DNA of 35,046 bases from an uncultured Bacteroidia bacterium (GCA_902788175.1 CADAJF010000022.1:1-35046); one strand, 5' to 3'; positions 1 to 8,292 are shown, counted from the stretch's first letter. Notes: generated by a model not told the origin, from the letters alone. Translations and numbers: made by a program.

Positions 1-1468
1 GGTTGTAGGCGCCCTGGTCTTTGTATATGTTGCAGCGGACCCTGTTGTCATGGTAGGGAGTGAAATCCTGGAAGGAGGCGTTCACGCTGCGGGAGCGGCG
101 GTCGCCGCTGCTGACCAGCAGCGAGTATCGGCTCTTTTCCTTGCCCATCTGCCTGGTGATGGCATCCGGCAGCGGGGTAAAGCCGTCCAGGCGGAGGCTG
201 GCCTTGGCCACTTCCTTGTCCCCTTTGCGAAGGTGCAGCGTGACCTTGGAGAGAGGCTCGCCGCTTTTGTAGTCCGCCACATAGACGCAGGGACCGCGCT
301 GGTCTGTGCGAGTGGCAACGGACAGCGTGTGTTGGGTGTAAAAGGCTATGTCAGAGAGTTTTCCGCTCACTGCCTCTGCGGTGTAGTCGCCATCGGCCAG
401 TTTGGGAAGCGGGATGGTGAGGGTGTCCTGCACGTAGAAGCTGCCTACCGGATTGACGGCTTTCCAGCTTTTGACGGTCTTTTCTTCCCCGCGAAGGGTG
501 AGCGTAGCCTGCTGGAGGTTGCGGAAGGTGACCAGGATATTGCCTTCTTGGATGGCCACACCTAAATCGCTGGCTGTAAGGTTGTTGACCAGCGATGCGG
601 GGCTTTTGCAACCTTCGGCGATCAGGGCCTCCGTGCCGGTATAGGCCTTGCGCTCTTTTTCCAGCAGCCTGGCACTCTCACAGAGGGCGCGGTACTGCTC
701 TCCGGAGGCTTTTTCCTTGTCAAGATCCTCTTTGCGCATCTGCAGCAAATCCGCCTTGGGGTACAGCGAGGCGGCTTTTCCTGCGTATTTTCCGGCCAGC
801 AAGAGAAGGTCTTCGCGGCGCTTTTCCCGCTGGGTGTCTGCGTAGTAGCGGCGGGTGAGCACGTAATACTCCAGGGCAGCCTCGTTGGGGTAGCGGCCGG
901 CCACTTCACTGGCCAGGAGCTGGTACATCTCGTCGTTTTCTATCTGGCTGTAGCTGCGGCCGCGCAGAACGCTCCAGAGCACATACTCCTTGTCATTGCT
1001 GATAAACGGCTTGAGCGTGCCGCCCAGGTAGCCCTGCACGTCACGGTAAAAGGCGGGCGTATGGCCCTGGAAGCCGTCCGGATGCTTCCGGACATAGGCC
1101 CAGAGCTCGTCCGTGGAAACCCGCTTCCAGGCGTTCATCCAGTGGAAGGTGACCATGGGTTCAGCAAAAGCCTCCACCTCACGGGCAAGGTCTTCGCGCA
1201 GTTTGTCCTGCTGCTTCCAGTCCCGGCGCCTGACAGTGTTCACGTACTCTGTGGCGGCGTCATAAAAATCTACAGGAAGATGCTTCTGCATGGCTTCCTG
1301 CTTGATTTGGGCAAGGATTTGGGCCTCCTTCTGCGGAAGGTCTGCCTTGCGGGCCTGCTCATATTGCTTCCACAGGGCGGTTAGGGTGTGACCATCATTC
1401 ATAGGCGCTGCAAAAGAAAGGGTGCCGGTCAGGATGGCCAGCAGCCAGGAGTAAAGTATTCTTTTCAT
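1..1468 (-). CDS. Alpha-2-macroglobulin-like family protein, N-terminal part (runs off the window)
   Basis: The reverse-strand frame is open from the ATG at 1468 to the window edge, giving about 489 codons with no stop. It begins with a signal peptide (MKRILYSWLLAILTGTLSFA), so the product is exported. An alpha-helical N-terminal stretch follows. Around residues 310-489 there are beta-rich macroglobulin-like segments, ending in a motif (IYKDQGAYN) that resembles the 'TDRxxYRPG' strand of MG2 domains. Bacteroidetes encode very large periplasmic proteins of this type (well over 1,500 aa), thought to act as protease traps or envelope proteins; the rest, including any thioester, lies outside the window. 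An in-frame ATG two codons upstream (1474) is an alternative start. The gene lies 48 nt after folC on the same strand with no clear promoter between, so co-transcription is plausible. The family call rests on the pattern only. Confidence 0.7.
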   Translation of the reverse strand, partial: MKRILYSWLLAILTGTLSFAAPMNDGHTLTALWKQYEQARKADLPQKEAQILAQIKQEAMQKHLPVDFYDAATEYVNTVRRRDWKQQDKLREDLAREVEAFAEPMVTFHWMNAWKRVSTDELWAYVRKHPDGFQGHTPAFYRDVQGYLGGTLKPFISNDKEYVLWSVLRGRSYSQIENDEMYQLLASEVAGRYPNEAALEYYVLTRRYYADTQREKRREDLLLLAGKYAGKAASLYPKADLLQMRKEDLDKEKASGEQYRALCESARLLEKERKAYTGTEALIAEGCKSPASLVNNLTASDLGVAIQEGNILVTFRNLQQATLTLRGEEKTVKSWKAVNPVGSFYVQDTLTIPLPKLADGDYTAEAVSGKLSDIAFYTQHTLSVATRTDQRGPCVYVADYKSGEPLSKVTLHLRKGDKEVAKASLRLDGFTPLPDAITRQMGKEKSRYSLLVSSGDRRSRSVNASFQDFTPYHDNRVRCNIYKDQGAYN

Positions 1469-1516
1469 GGTCATGCATTTACGGTGTCCGACAATGCAAA
1501 AAAGCAAGTTTCGTAC

Positions 1517-2926
1517 CTATTTGAACAGCGGAAGGGCTTCTGCCACTACGAAAGTGCTGCCGCCGATGTAAATGAGGGGCGGGGCGGGGGCTTCGGCCGA
1601 GGCGCTGCGGCTTAGCTGCTGTGAAAGGCCGCGGGAGAGGGACAGGGCCATCTGGACGGCCTGGCGCACCGAGGTAAAGGCATAGGTGCGCGAAGAGAGG
1701 GTGATCAGTCCGCCGGGGGCAGCGGGAGCGTCTTCCTCCTGATTGGCAGCGGCGCGGTAGGCGGTGAAGCGGTGCAGAATTTCATCGGCGGGAAGGGCGC
1801 GGGGCACTTCCGGCGCGGTAAAGATGTAGGTGGCATTTTCCGGCATCAGGGGCAGGATGGCGTCCAGGTCTTTGTCTGCCATGACGCCATAGACAATGAT
1901 GAGGGAGGAGTAGCGGCCCTCTGCCACCAGCTTTTCCATCTGCGCAAAATTGGCACCCAGCGCCTGTGCATTGTGGCCGATATCCGCCAGCACATACGGC
2001 TGGGTGGAGAGGCGTTCCCATCGGCCGTGAAAATCCATGTTGCGGGCTGTGTGGATGATCCCCTCCAGCACGGCTTCCTCGTTTTGGAGGGCCGCAAAGC
2101 CCGGCTGCACCTTCAGGAGGTCGATGGCAGCGAGCACCGTACGCAGGTTTTTCTGCTGGACAGGGGCCTGCAGGTCCATCTGCTTGAGGATGGCGGCATG
2201 CTTGTACCAGAGCGAAGGGCGCATCTGGTCTGCGTAGCTGAGCGGGCAGTGCATCCAGCTTTTTTCCTCGAAGACGGCGCTGGTCTGGGGATGGCTCTCC
2301 CCTACCAGGGCGGGCACCGAAAGCTTGAAAATGCCCGCTTTCTCTGCGGCAATCTGAGCCAGGGTGCTGCCCAGCATGTCGCAGTGGTCAAGGCCGATGG
2401 AAGTGATGACCGTAAGGCTGGGCCGCTCCAGTATATTGGTGGAATCCAGGCGTCCGCCAAGGCCGGTCTCGATGATGGCTACTTCTGCCCCCTGGTCTGC
2501 GAACCAGCGGAAGGCCATGGCGGTGGTGATTTCGAAAAAGGACAGTTCGTGCGCGGTGATCCAGCTCATCCAGGTGGTGAGGAAATCGTACACGTACTCT
2601 TTGGGGATCATTTCCCCGTTCAGGCGCATCCTTTCACGGAAATCCAGGATGTGCGGCGAGGTGAAAAGCCCCACCCTGATGCCGCAGGACTTACAGGCCG
2701 ATGCCAACATATTGGCCACCGATCCCTTGCCGTTGGTGCCTGCAATGTGGATGCTGCGGAAACTGCGGGAGGGGTGGCCCAGCTCTGCCTCGAAGGCTTG
2801 CATACGCTCCAGCCCCGGCTTGTAGGCCCCGGCCGTGAAACCATCCCGCTGAACAGAGGGAAACCGACGGAAAATATCTTGTACGAGCCTCAGGTAGCCC
2901 GCTTCAGTAAAAGGTGTCTGCATCAT
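1517..2926 (-). CDS. folC: Bifunctional folylpolyglutamate synthase / dihydrofolate synthase
   Basis: This cytoplasmic Mur-ligase-family enzyme adds glutamate to (dihydro)folates or dihydropteroate using ATP. The P-loop GTNGKGS lies about 65 residues in and is followed by GLFTSPHILDFRERMRLNG, the folate-binding region. ETGLGGRLDSTN and TSIGLDHCDMLG are further family signatures. The length (469 aa from the chosen start) is normal. A longer frame begins at 2986, but a TATCTTTG -7 box at 2934-2941 lies inside that extension, so the ATG at 2926 (or the adjacent one at 2923) is preferred. That start implies a nearly leaderless mRNA. The alpha-2-macroglobulin-like gene follows downstream, and a divergent PurL-like gene lies upstream across an intergenic repeat. 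Confidence 0.95.
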   Translation of the reverse strand: MMQTPFTEAGYLRLVQDIFRRFPSVQRDGFTAGAYKPGLERMQAFEAELGHPSRSFRSIHIAGTNGKGSVANMLASACKSCGIRVGLFTSPHILDFRERMRLNGEMIPKEYVYDFLTTWMSWITAHELSFFEITTAMAFRWFADQGAEVAIIETGLGGRLDSTNILERPSLTVITSIGLDHCDMLGSTLAQIAAEKAGIFKLSVPALVGESHPQTSAVFEEKSWMHCPLSYADQMRPSLWYKHAAILKQMDLQAPVQQKNLRTVLAAIDLLKVQPGFAALQNEEAVLEGIIHTARNMDFHGRWERLSTQPYVLADIGHNAQALGANFAQMEKLVAEGRYSSLIIVYGVMADKDLDAILPLMPENATYIFTAPEVPRALPADEILHRFTAYRAAANQEEDAPAAPGGLITLSSRTYAFTSVRQAVQMALSLSRGLSQQLSRSASAEAPAPPLIYIGGSTFVVAEALPLFK

Positions 2927-2933
2927 TGCGACA

Positions 2934-2941
2934 CAAAGATA
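2934..2941 (-). promoter_or_regulatory. -7 box for folC
   Basis: TATCTTTG matches the Bacteroidetes TAnnTTTG -7 element. Only 7 nt separate it from the ATG at 2926. No clear -33 TTTG is visible at the usual distance. Confidence 0.6.
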
Positions 2942-3002
2942 CAAATTTTTCCGCGATTCGGCAGCCCCGCCCCTCTCCCCTTGCATTCGGCCGACACCGC
3001 CG

Positions 3003-3079
3003 ATACGTAATCACCTGACCCACAGATACTTCCAAAAATCAATCGTTGCAAATTGCAACGATTGATTTTTATAATCGGC
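3003..3079 (+). repeat. Dispersed palindromic intergenic repeat, copy 1
   Basis: An ATACGTAA box (3003-3010) is followed after 25 nt by a 37-bp palindrome (3034-3070) with 18-bp perfect arms (AAAAATCAATCGTTGCAA) around one central base, then a TATAAT-like tail. The spacing from box to core is the same in copies 2 and 3. This copy lies between the divergent folC and PurL-like genes, where a terminator would not be expected. Confidence 0.9.
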
Positions 3080-3154
3080 TCAATTACAGTTGATTAGGGT
3101 TCGGGGTTGGGAGGGGGTGGGGGCGGGGTGCTTGCTATTCTGCCGAAAAAGCAT

Positions 3155-3162
3155 TAATTTTG
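3155..3162 (+). promoter_or_regulatory. -7 box for the PurL-like gene
   Basis: TAATTTTG fits TAnnTTTG. A TTG at 3132-3134 sits 20 nt upstream as a possible -33 element. The start codon follows after only 4 nt. Confidence 0.6.
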
Positions 3163-3166
3163 AGCC

Positions 3167-4282
3167 ATGACCGATTTGCTGAACAGCAACTATATCATTG
3201 ACGGGGTGCAGATGGCCCTGTCACCGGAGCGCATGCTGCGGGAAATCAGCGTGGACCCTCCGCTGGAACCGGACGGAGACCCGGAAACCCTGGCAGACGA
3301 ACAACTGGACCAGAAACCGGACAATTACGTGTTTGATGAGGGGAAGGTCAAGCAGTATGCCGCAGCCCTTACGCCTCCGCTCAAACGGGGGGTGCCGCTG
3401 CCTTTTTCCGGGCCTTTCACGGCCGGGAAAGTGGCCCAGGCGCTGCTGGATGCCATCTGGATGGCAGGGCATTTCCGCCTGGGAGACCTTTCCCTCAAGG
3501 CAGACTGGAAGTGGAACTGCAAGGCCATGGGCCATGCGGCCGCTTTCTACCTGTCCGTGGAAAGGGCCTGCTCCTACCTGGATTCCCTGGGTCTGAAACT
3601 GGACCGCTACAGCCTCTGCAGCGGCCAGCCAACCGTTAGTTTCAAACCCTGCACCCTCTCCGGAGACGATTTCCTGGACGAGGAAGCCAGCCTGTTCCGG
3701 GACCCTCCCTACCGCACCATCCATCCGCGCATGTCCCGCAAGCGCAAAACGCCTTCCACCCTGCTGCCGGAACCCAGCGACTGGCTCATCTACATCCCCT
3801 TCGACCCCTGCGATTTCCGACTGGGGGGATCTGCTCTCGCGGAGACGCTGGGGGCGCACCCTTCCACCGCCCCGGACGTCAATGACGCAGAATATTTTGC
3901 CGATTGCTACGAGGTAGTCCGCGAACTGGTGGAAGACGGCGTGGTGAAAGCGGGCGCCACGGTGGGCGACGGCGGCCTGATGACCTGCCTCCGCTCGCTT
4001 ACCGGCGCCGGAACTGGAGCCACTGTCAGCATCCGGAACATCTGCAAGGCTTATGGAGAACAGGCCTCGGTGCGAGTCCTTTTTGGCGAGGTACCCGGCG
4101 TAGTGCTCCAGATCGCAGACATCGACTACGACTACATAGACGCAGAGTTCATCCTTCAGGATGTGGTGTATTATCCTATCGGCCATCCGGATACCTCGCA
4201 CAAAGGGGTACAGCTGACGGAGGCCATAGAAATACCCCAAATCCTTGAATCTCTGCTAAATACCATGGAAGGAGAAGACTAA
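3167..4282 (+). CDS. PurL/PurM-like (AIR-synthase-related) protein of unknown function
   Basis: This 371-aa cytoplasmic protein has no signal peptide. Its C-terminal half resembles the C-terminal subdomain of the PurM/PurL superfamily. FRLGGSALAETLG near residue 218 matches the LGGS motif of FGAM synthase, and a stretch from about residue 250 (ELVEDGVVKAGATVGDGGL) resembles the PurL 'GLI.AAHDVSDGGL' segment, with VGDGG in place of SDGG. The N-terminal half contains an ALLDAIWMAGHFRLGDLSLK segment but no recognisable ATP- or FGAR-binding signatures of PurL, so FGAM synthase activity is doubtful. It ends 12 nt before the PhoH-type gene and is probably co-transcribed with it. The start at 3167 follows a -7 box by 4 nt. 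A degenerate purine-enzyme relative with a new role is possible; its function is unknown. Confidence 0.7.
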   Translation: MTDLLNSNYIIDGVQMALSPERMLREISVDPPLEPDGDPETLADEQLDQKPDNYVFDEGKVKQYAAALTPPLKRGVPLPFSGPFTAGKVAQALLDAIWMAGHFRLGDLSLKADWKWNCKAMGHAAAFYLSVERACSYLDSLGLKLDRYSLCSGQPTVSFKPCTLSGDDFLDEEASLFRDPPYRTIHPRMSRKRKTPSTLLPEPSDWLIYIPFDPCDFRLGGSALAETLGAHPSTAPDVNDAEYFADCYEVVRELVEDGVVKAGATVGDGGLMTCLRSLTGAGTGATVSIRNICKAYGEQASVRVLFGEVPGVVLQIADIDYDYIDAEFILQDVVYYPIGHPDTSHKGVQLTEAIEIPQILESLLNTMEGED

Positions 4283-4294
4283 GAACCTGTTCTG

Positions 4295-5620
4295 ATGGCC
4301 AAAATTTTTGTCTTAGACACCAACATTATCCTGCACGACTACAAAAGCGTGAAGCAGTTCCAGGACAACGACATCGTGATTCCGATGGCCGTGGTAGAGG
4401 AACTGGACAAGTTCAAAAAAGGAAACGACGCCCTGTCTTTCAATGCCCGCGCATTCATGCGGGAAATCAATCGGCTCACGGACCGGCAGAAATTCGGCCC
4501 GCGTGGTGTTCCGCTGGGCAAGAAGCTGGGATTCATCAAGATAGAGCCCAACCACCCCTTCTCGCCCGAGTTCCAGGACCTTTTCCGCGACGACATCCAG
4601 GACCACCGCATCCTTGCCACCGCCATGTGGGTGCGGGACAACAATCCCAAGCGTTTTGTGGCCCTGGTCACCAAGGATATCAACCTGCGGCTCAAGGCCA
4701 AAGCGGCCGGAATGGAGGTCCAGGATTACCTGAAGGACCGCATGGACGATGAAGTCATGGAGAACCAGGAGAAGGAGGTTATCCAGGTGGAAGCTTCCTC
4801 GGAGGCCGTCCAGCGCCTCGCTTACGGGCAGGACAACAGCCTTCCTTGGCAGGAGGTATCGGCCAAGGAGCCCCTTCCCAACCAGCTGTACAAGTTCTTC
4901 CTGGGCGGGGAGTCCGTCTGTGCCCGCTACGATGCTTCGCGCAAGGTCATTGCCCTGGTGCGCAGCCGGCAGGCATACGGCATCCGTCCCCGCAACGACG
5001 AGCAGCGCTTCGCCCTGGACGCCTGCCTGAACCCCGCCATTCCGCTGGTGTCCCTCACGGGCGGGGCAGGTACTGGAAAAACCCTGCTGGCCCTTGCCGC
5101 CGCCCTGGAGCAGGCCGATGACTTTGACCAGATCATCCTCTCCCGCCCTACCGTGGTGCTGGGGGGACAGGATATCGGCTTCCTTCCCGGAGACCAGAAA
5201 AGCAAGATGGGACCTTATGTGCAGCCGCTCATGGACAACCTGGACGTGATCAAGCGCTGCTTCAAGCCCGGCAGCAAGCAGGCGCTCCGGATAGAGTCCA
5301 TGCTCAAGGAGGAGAAACTCCTTATCTCGCCCCTGGCCTATATCCGCGGCCGTTCCCTGGGAAAGGTCTTCTTCATTGTGGACGAGGCCCAGAACCTCAC
5401 GCCCCATGAGGTGAAAACCATCATCACCCGCGCCGGCGAAGGTACCAAGATGGTCTTCACCGGAGACATCTTCCAGATAGACCAGCCCTACCTGGACCAA
5501 TGGTCCAACGGCCTCACCCACCTGGGAGAAAAGATGAAAGGCCAAGCCCTTTTCCAGCACGTACTGCTGCGCAAAGGCGAACGCTCAGACCTCTCCGACA
5601 TCGCCGCCAAACTCCTGTAA
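4295..5620 (+). CDS. PhoH-family ATPase with N-terminal PIN domain (PhoH2/YlaK type)
   Basis: This 441-aa cytoplasmic protein has two domains. Residues about 1-130 form a PIN nuclease domain, with the acidic motif FVLDTNIILHD at the start, VVEELDKFKKG after it, and later acidic positions around DIQDHRILATA. Residues about 230-441 form the PhoH ATPase, with Walker A GGAGTGKT near residue 256, Walker B FFIVDEAQN near residue 360, and VFTGDIFQID as a sensor-like motif. PIN-PhoH proteins are described as sequence-selective RNA helicase-nucleases, so a role in RNA processing or decay is likely. It follows the PurL-like gene after 12 nt. An intergenic palindromic repeat lies just downstream and could end transcription. 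Confidence 0.93.
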   Translation: MAKIFVLDTNIILHDYKSVKQFQDNDIVIPMAVVEELDKFKKGNDALSFNARAFMREINRLTDRQKFGPRGVPLGKKLGFIKIEPNHPFSPEFQDLFRDDIQDHRILATAMWVRDNNPKRFVALVTKDINLRLKAKAAGMEVQDYLKDRMDDEVMENQEKEVIQVEASSEAVQRLAYGQDNSLPWQEVSAKEPLPNQLYKFFLGGESVCARYDASRKVIALVRSRQAYGIRPRNDEQRFALDACLNPAIPLVSLTGGAGTGKTLLALAAALEQADDFDQIILSRPTVVLGGQDIGFLPGDQKSKMGPYVQPLMDNLDVIKRCFKPGSKQALRIESMLKEEKLLISPLAYIRGRSLGKVFFIVDEAQNLTPHEVKTIITRAGEGTKMVFTGDIFQIDQPYLDQWSNGLTHLGEKMKGQALFQHVLLRKGERSDLSDIAAKLL

Positions 5621-5638
5621 CTCGGCGCTTTTCGCCCG

Positions 5639-5712
5639 ATACGTAAGTGCCTGGCACATAGTGGATTATGAAAATCAATCGTTGCAAATTGCAACGATTG
5701 ATTTCTGTAAAT
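5639..5712 (+). repeat. Dispersed palindromic intergenic repeat, copy 2
   Basis: ATACGTAA (5639-5646) is followed after 25 nt by a 33-bp palindrome (5672-5704, 16-bp arms around one base) and the tail CTGTAAAT. It lies between the convergent ends of the PhoH and GH53 genes, where it could also work as a two-way terminator because A- and T-runs flank the stem. Confidence 0.9.
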
Positions 5713-5742
5713 TGCTGTGAATCAGGGGATTCCTTATCAGGC

Positions 5743-6876
5743 TTATTCGGTGAAAATGTCCAGGACGGGGGTGGGTTGGCCGGAGGGGGTGAAGGCGCCT
5801 TGGTCGTAGGGACTCCAGGCCGATTGGAGGGTGCCGGTATAGCGGGAGAGCTGGGCCGGAAGACCGTAGATTTCCGGCTTCCAGATGCCGTCCACCTCCG
5901 GTTCCCAGTAGAAAACCCCGGCGCAGCCGCTGATGCCGCGGGCCTGGGTGACAAAATCCTTCAGGAGGGCTTTGGCCGTAGCCTCTCCGGCGCCGGTTTT
6001 TACCCCCACTTCGGAGACCATAACCGGTACGCCATAAGCGGTGATGGCAGCCTTGATATAAGACAGGGCGTTCTGGTTGACCTCTGTGGGTGTAAGGACC
6101 CGTCCATTGAGCCGACTCTCATACTGAGGATAATGGGACAAGGCTATCATGTCCATCTTTCCGCCCTGGGCTTTGAAAGCGTCCAGCCACCATTTGTTAT
6201 CCTGGGCAGCATAGGCATTGTTCAGGTGGGGCATTACCTGAGCCTTGGGGTACACTGCCTTGGCAGCGGCATACCCGGCATTGTACAGCCGGACAAAACC
6301 TGTGAATTCCGCCCCCTTATTATTATAGTCCAAGGCACCGGCAGGATAGAGCATGCCGCCCCTGGTCTCGTTGCCGATCTGGATCCAGGCCACCTCCACC
6401 CCTGCGGCCTTCAGGGCGCTAAGTACCTCAGTAGTATGGCTTTCCACGTGTACGGCCAGCTTGGAAAGGTCCGCCGCGTCCTCTTTCCAGGCCTCCGGGA
6501 CCAGTTGCCGGGAAGGGTCTGCAAAGAAGTCGCTGTAGTGAAAGTCCACCATCAGGTGCAGCCCGGCTTCCCAGGCCCTTTTAGCTGCGGCCACTACGTC
6601 TTCCCGGCCGCTCCAGCCCTTGTAGGGAGTCACCCAAACGCGAAGACGTACGGCATTGAAGCCGCAGTCGCTGAGCACCTGCGGAAGGGAAGCGGCCTTC
6701 CCGCCACGGGTTTTGAACGTACGGCCGCCGGCCTCCATCTCCGAGGCCCAGCTGATATCGGCCCCCTTGGCAAACGAAGGGACTTCCGGCACCACGGGTT
6801 CCGGTTCCGGAGTGTCTGGTGCGCCGCAAGAAAACATAGCCAGCAAAACGGCCGCTAAAAGAGATTTATTCCTCAT
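5743..6876 (-). CDS. GH53 endo-beta-1,4-galactanase lipoprotein
   Basis: Glycoside hydrolase family 53 cuts beta-1,4-galactan, the side chain of pectin or type I arabinogalactan. The chosen start (6876) gives 377 aa with a lipoprotein signal ending in MFSCG, so the enzyme is probably anchored to the envelope. The body starts with FAKGADISWASEME and GFNAVRLRVWVTPYKG, both typical of GH53. WIQIGNETRGGMLYPAG carries the expected acid/base Glu, and MVSEVGVKTG carries the expected nucleophile Glu. FYWEPEVDG near the C-terminus also fits. A longer frame (start 6915) is less likely because it puts charged residues before the signal. It stands alone, without a SusCD pair or other glycosidases nearby, and lies downstream of recO on the same strand. 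Confidence 0.92.
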   Translation of the reverse strand: MRNKSLLAAVLLAMFSCGAPDTPEPEPVVPEVPSFAKGADISWASEMEAGGRTFKTRGGKAASLPQVLSDCGFNAVRLRVWVTPYKGWSGREDVVAAAKRAWEAGLHLMVDFHYSDFFADPSRQLVPEAWKEDAADLSKLAVHVESHTTEVLSALKAAGVEVAWIQIGNETRGGMLYPAGALDYNNKGAEFTGFVRLYNAGYAAAKAVYPKAQVMPHLNNAYAAQDNKWWLDAFKAQGGKMDMIALSHYPQYESRLNGRVLTPTEVNQNALSYIKAAITAYGVPVMVSEVGVKTGAGEATAKALLKDFVTQARGISGCAGVFYWEPEVDGIWKPEIYGLPAQLSRYTGTLQSAWSPYDQGAFTPSGQPTPVLDIFTE

Positions 6877-6922
6877 AGCAGAGCGCAAGGTAGCGATTTT
6901 CGCGCGTTTTTCCAACGCCCGG

Positions 6923-7570
6923 CTAACGGTAAAGCTCCCGCAGGACGGCCAGGGAGCGGACTTGAATGCTTTGCTCCGTGTGGTAGGACAGGTACTGCAA
7001 GAGACTGTTGCACAGGGAATTACGCGCGGCGCCGCTAAGGGGAAGGAGCATGGATTCGCCGAAGGGTAACTCCAGCAGGGCTTTCAGCTGCTGGAGGTTT
7101 TCCTGGGCAAAGGGGGCGATGTCCTCCAAACTGGGCCGAAAGCCAAGGGCGCCGGCAAACTCCAGCAGGAAGCGGAGGTGGAAGTTGGAGAAATCGGCCG
7201 GCAGGGCATCCAGGGTGAGGATGGCCTGGGCGCACCAGTCAAAGAGGCCGTCCTCGTTGGCGCCGTCCCGAAGGGTCCGGAACAGTACCTCCGAGAGGAA
7301 AAGCGTCATACTGTTTTTGTGCAGGTTCCCGCGGATCCCCGGCAGGCCGTCGCGGAGCTGTATGCCGCGAAGGCTCCAAAGCTGGGATTTGAGGTTTTCC
7401 ACTACATCGGCCTCCAGGATGTTGAGGGGCAGGAAAAGGGCCATGCCGGCCTTTTTGCCGGAGCGTACCAGGAAGCCGCGACGGCCGTACTCCCGCGAGA
7501 GGGTGTGTACCACTACCGCGTTCTCTCCCACCTTGGTGGTGGACAGCACAATGAGCTCAATACTCTCCAC
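6923..7570 (-). CDS. recO: DNA repair protein RecO
   Basis: RecO helps load RecA on SSB-coated DNA in RecFOR recombinational repair. The 215-aa protein opens with an OB-fold-like segment (IVLSTTKVGENAVVVHTLSREYG) followed by the GRRGFLVRSGKK strand. The helical C-terminal part contains FHLRFLLEFAGALGFRPSLED, a RecO-typical region. The zinc-binding cysteines of some RecO proteins are absent, as in many Bacteroidetes members. The start overlaps the end of rdgB by 14 nt, so the two are very likely translated from one message. Length is close to normal for the phylum. Confidence 0.9.
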   Translation of the reverse strand: MESIELIVLSTTKVGENAVVVHTLSREYGRRGFLVRSGKKAGMALFLPLNILEADVVENLKSQLWSLRGIQLRDGLPGIRGNLHKNSMTLFLSEVLFRTLRDGANEDGLFDWCAQAILTLDALPADFSNFHLRFLLEFAGALGFRPSLEDIAPFAQENLQQLKALLELPFGESMLLPLSGAARNSLCNSLLQYLSYHTEQSIQVRSLAVLRELYR

Positions 7571-8186
7571 CCTGAAGGAACTGAGCCATGACGCGAAGGG
7601 CCTTCCCGCGGTGCGAGATGGCGTTTTTCTGCTCTTCTGAAAGCTCTGCGGCAGTTAACTCATAACCTTCCGGGATGAACACGGGGTCATAGCCGAAACC
7701 TCCCTTCCCATGCCGCTCACGGGCTATTTCTCCCTCCATGATGCCATCGAAAAAGTGGTGCTTCCCGCCCAGGATAAGGGTAACGCTGGTGCGGAAACGG
7801 GCCTTGCGCAGGCTCTCTATGGTAGCGACGCCGTTGGTACGGGCCATGGCGGCCTCTTTTTCCCTGCGGGCCATTTCTGAAAGGAGCTTGTCGATATTGT
7901 CGGAGGGGCTTTTCTGGGGCCCGGCATAACGGGCTGTCTCCACGCCGGGAGCACCGCCCAGGATGTCCACTTCCAGGCCGGTGTCGTCGGCGAAACAGTC
8001 CATGCCGGTTTGGGCGTAAATATAGTCTGCCTTTTGCTGGGAATTGGCTCTCAAGGTGTTACCGTTTTCGGGGATATCCTCTGTGATACCCACTTCTGCG
8101 GGGGTAACGAGCTCGAACGCCCCGCCCAAAATCTCTGCAGCTTCCCGGAGTTTCCCGGGGTTGCCCGTTGCGAATACTAACTTCAT
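7557..8186 (-). CDS. rdgB: XTP/dITP diphosphatase (non-canonical purine NTP pyrophosphatase)
   Basis: RdgB/HAM1 removes ITP, dITP and XTP from the nucleotide pool by hydrolysis to the monophosphate and pyrophosphate. The start at 8186 gives MKLVFATGNPGKLREA, the family N-terminus; the frame upstream to 8252 has no such character and covers the promoter. Other signatures are ADDTGLEVDILGGAPGVETARYAG, GFGYDPVFIPEGY and NAISHRGKAL, which form the substrate and metal sites. The length of 209 aa is slightly above the usual 195-200. A TAACTTTG box lies 24 nt upstream. It is the first gene of an rdgB-recO unit, divergent from ppdK. Confidence 0.96.
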   Translation of the reverse strand: MKLVFATGNPGKLREAAEILGGAFELVTPAEVGITEDIPENGNTLRANSQQKADYIYAQTGMDCFADDTGLEVDILGGAPGVETARYAGPQKSPSDNIDKLLSEMARREKEAAMARTNGVATIESLRKARFRTSVTLILGGKHHFFDGIMEGEIARERHGKGGFGYDPVFIPEGYELTAAELSEEQKNAISHRGKALRVMAQFLQGGEY

Positions 8187-8210
8187 AAAAAAATACTCAT
8201 TAAGCGCTGG

Positions 8211-8218
8211 CAAAGTTA
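8211..8218 (-). promoter_or_regulatory. -7 box for rdgB-recO
   Basis: TAACTTTG fits TAnnTTTG on the reverse strand, 24 nt before the rdgB start, giving a leader of about 20 nt. Confidence 0.6.
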
Positions 8219-8241
8219 GCACAAATTCCAAGAAAATGTCG

Positions 8242-8249
8242 TATATTTG
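8242..8249 (+). promoter_or_regulatory. -7 box for ppdK
   Basis: TATATTTG fits the TAnnTTTG element. It lies 43 nt before the ppdK ATG, giving an AT-rich leader of about 40 nt. Confidence 0.6.
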
Positions 8250-8292
8250 CATGTTTATAGCGGAATTAACTTAAAATTTTTATTATTATACT

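Noticed and set aside
5668-6858. A 396-codon open frame opposite the GH53 gene, starting inside a palindromic repeat
   Set aside because: It has no recognisable motifs and coincides with a clear GH53 enzyme on the other strand.
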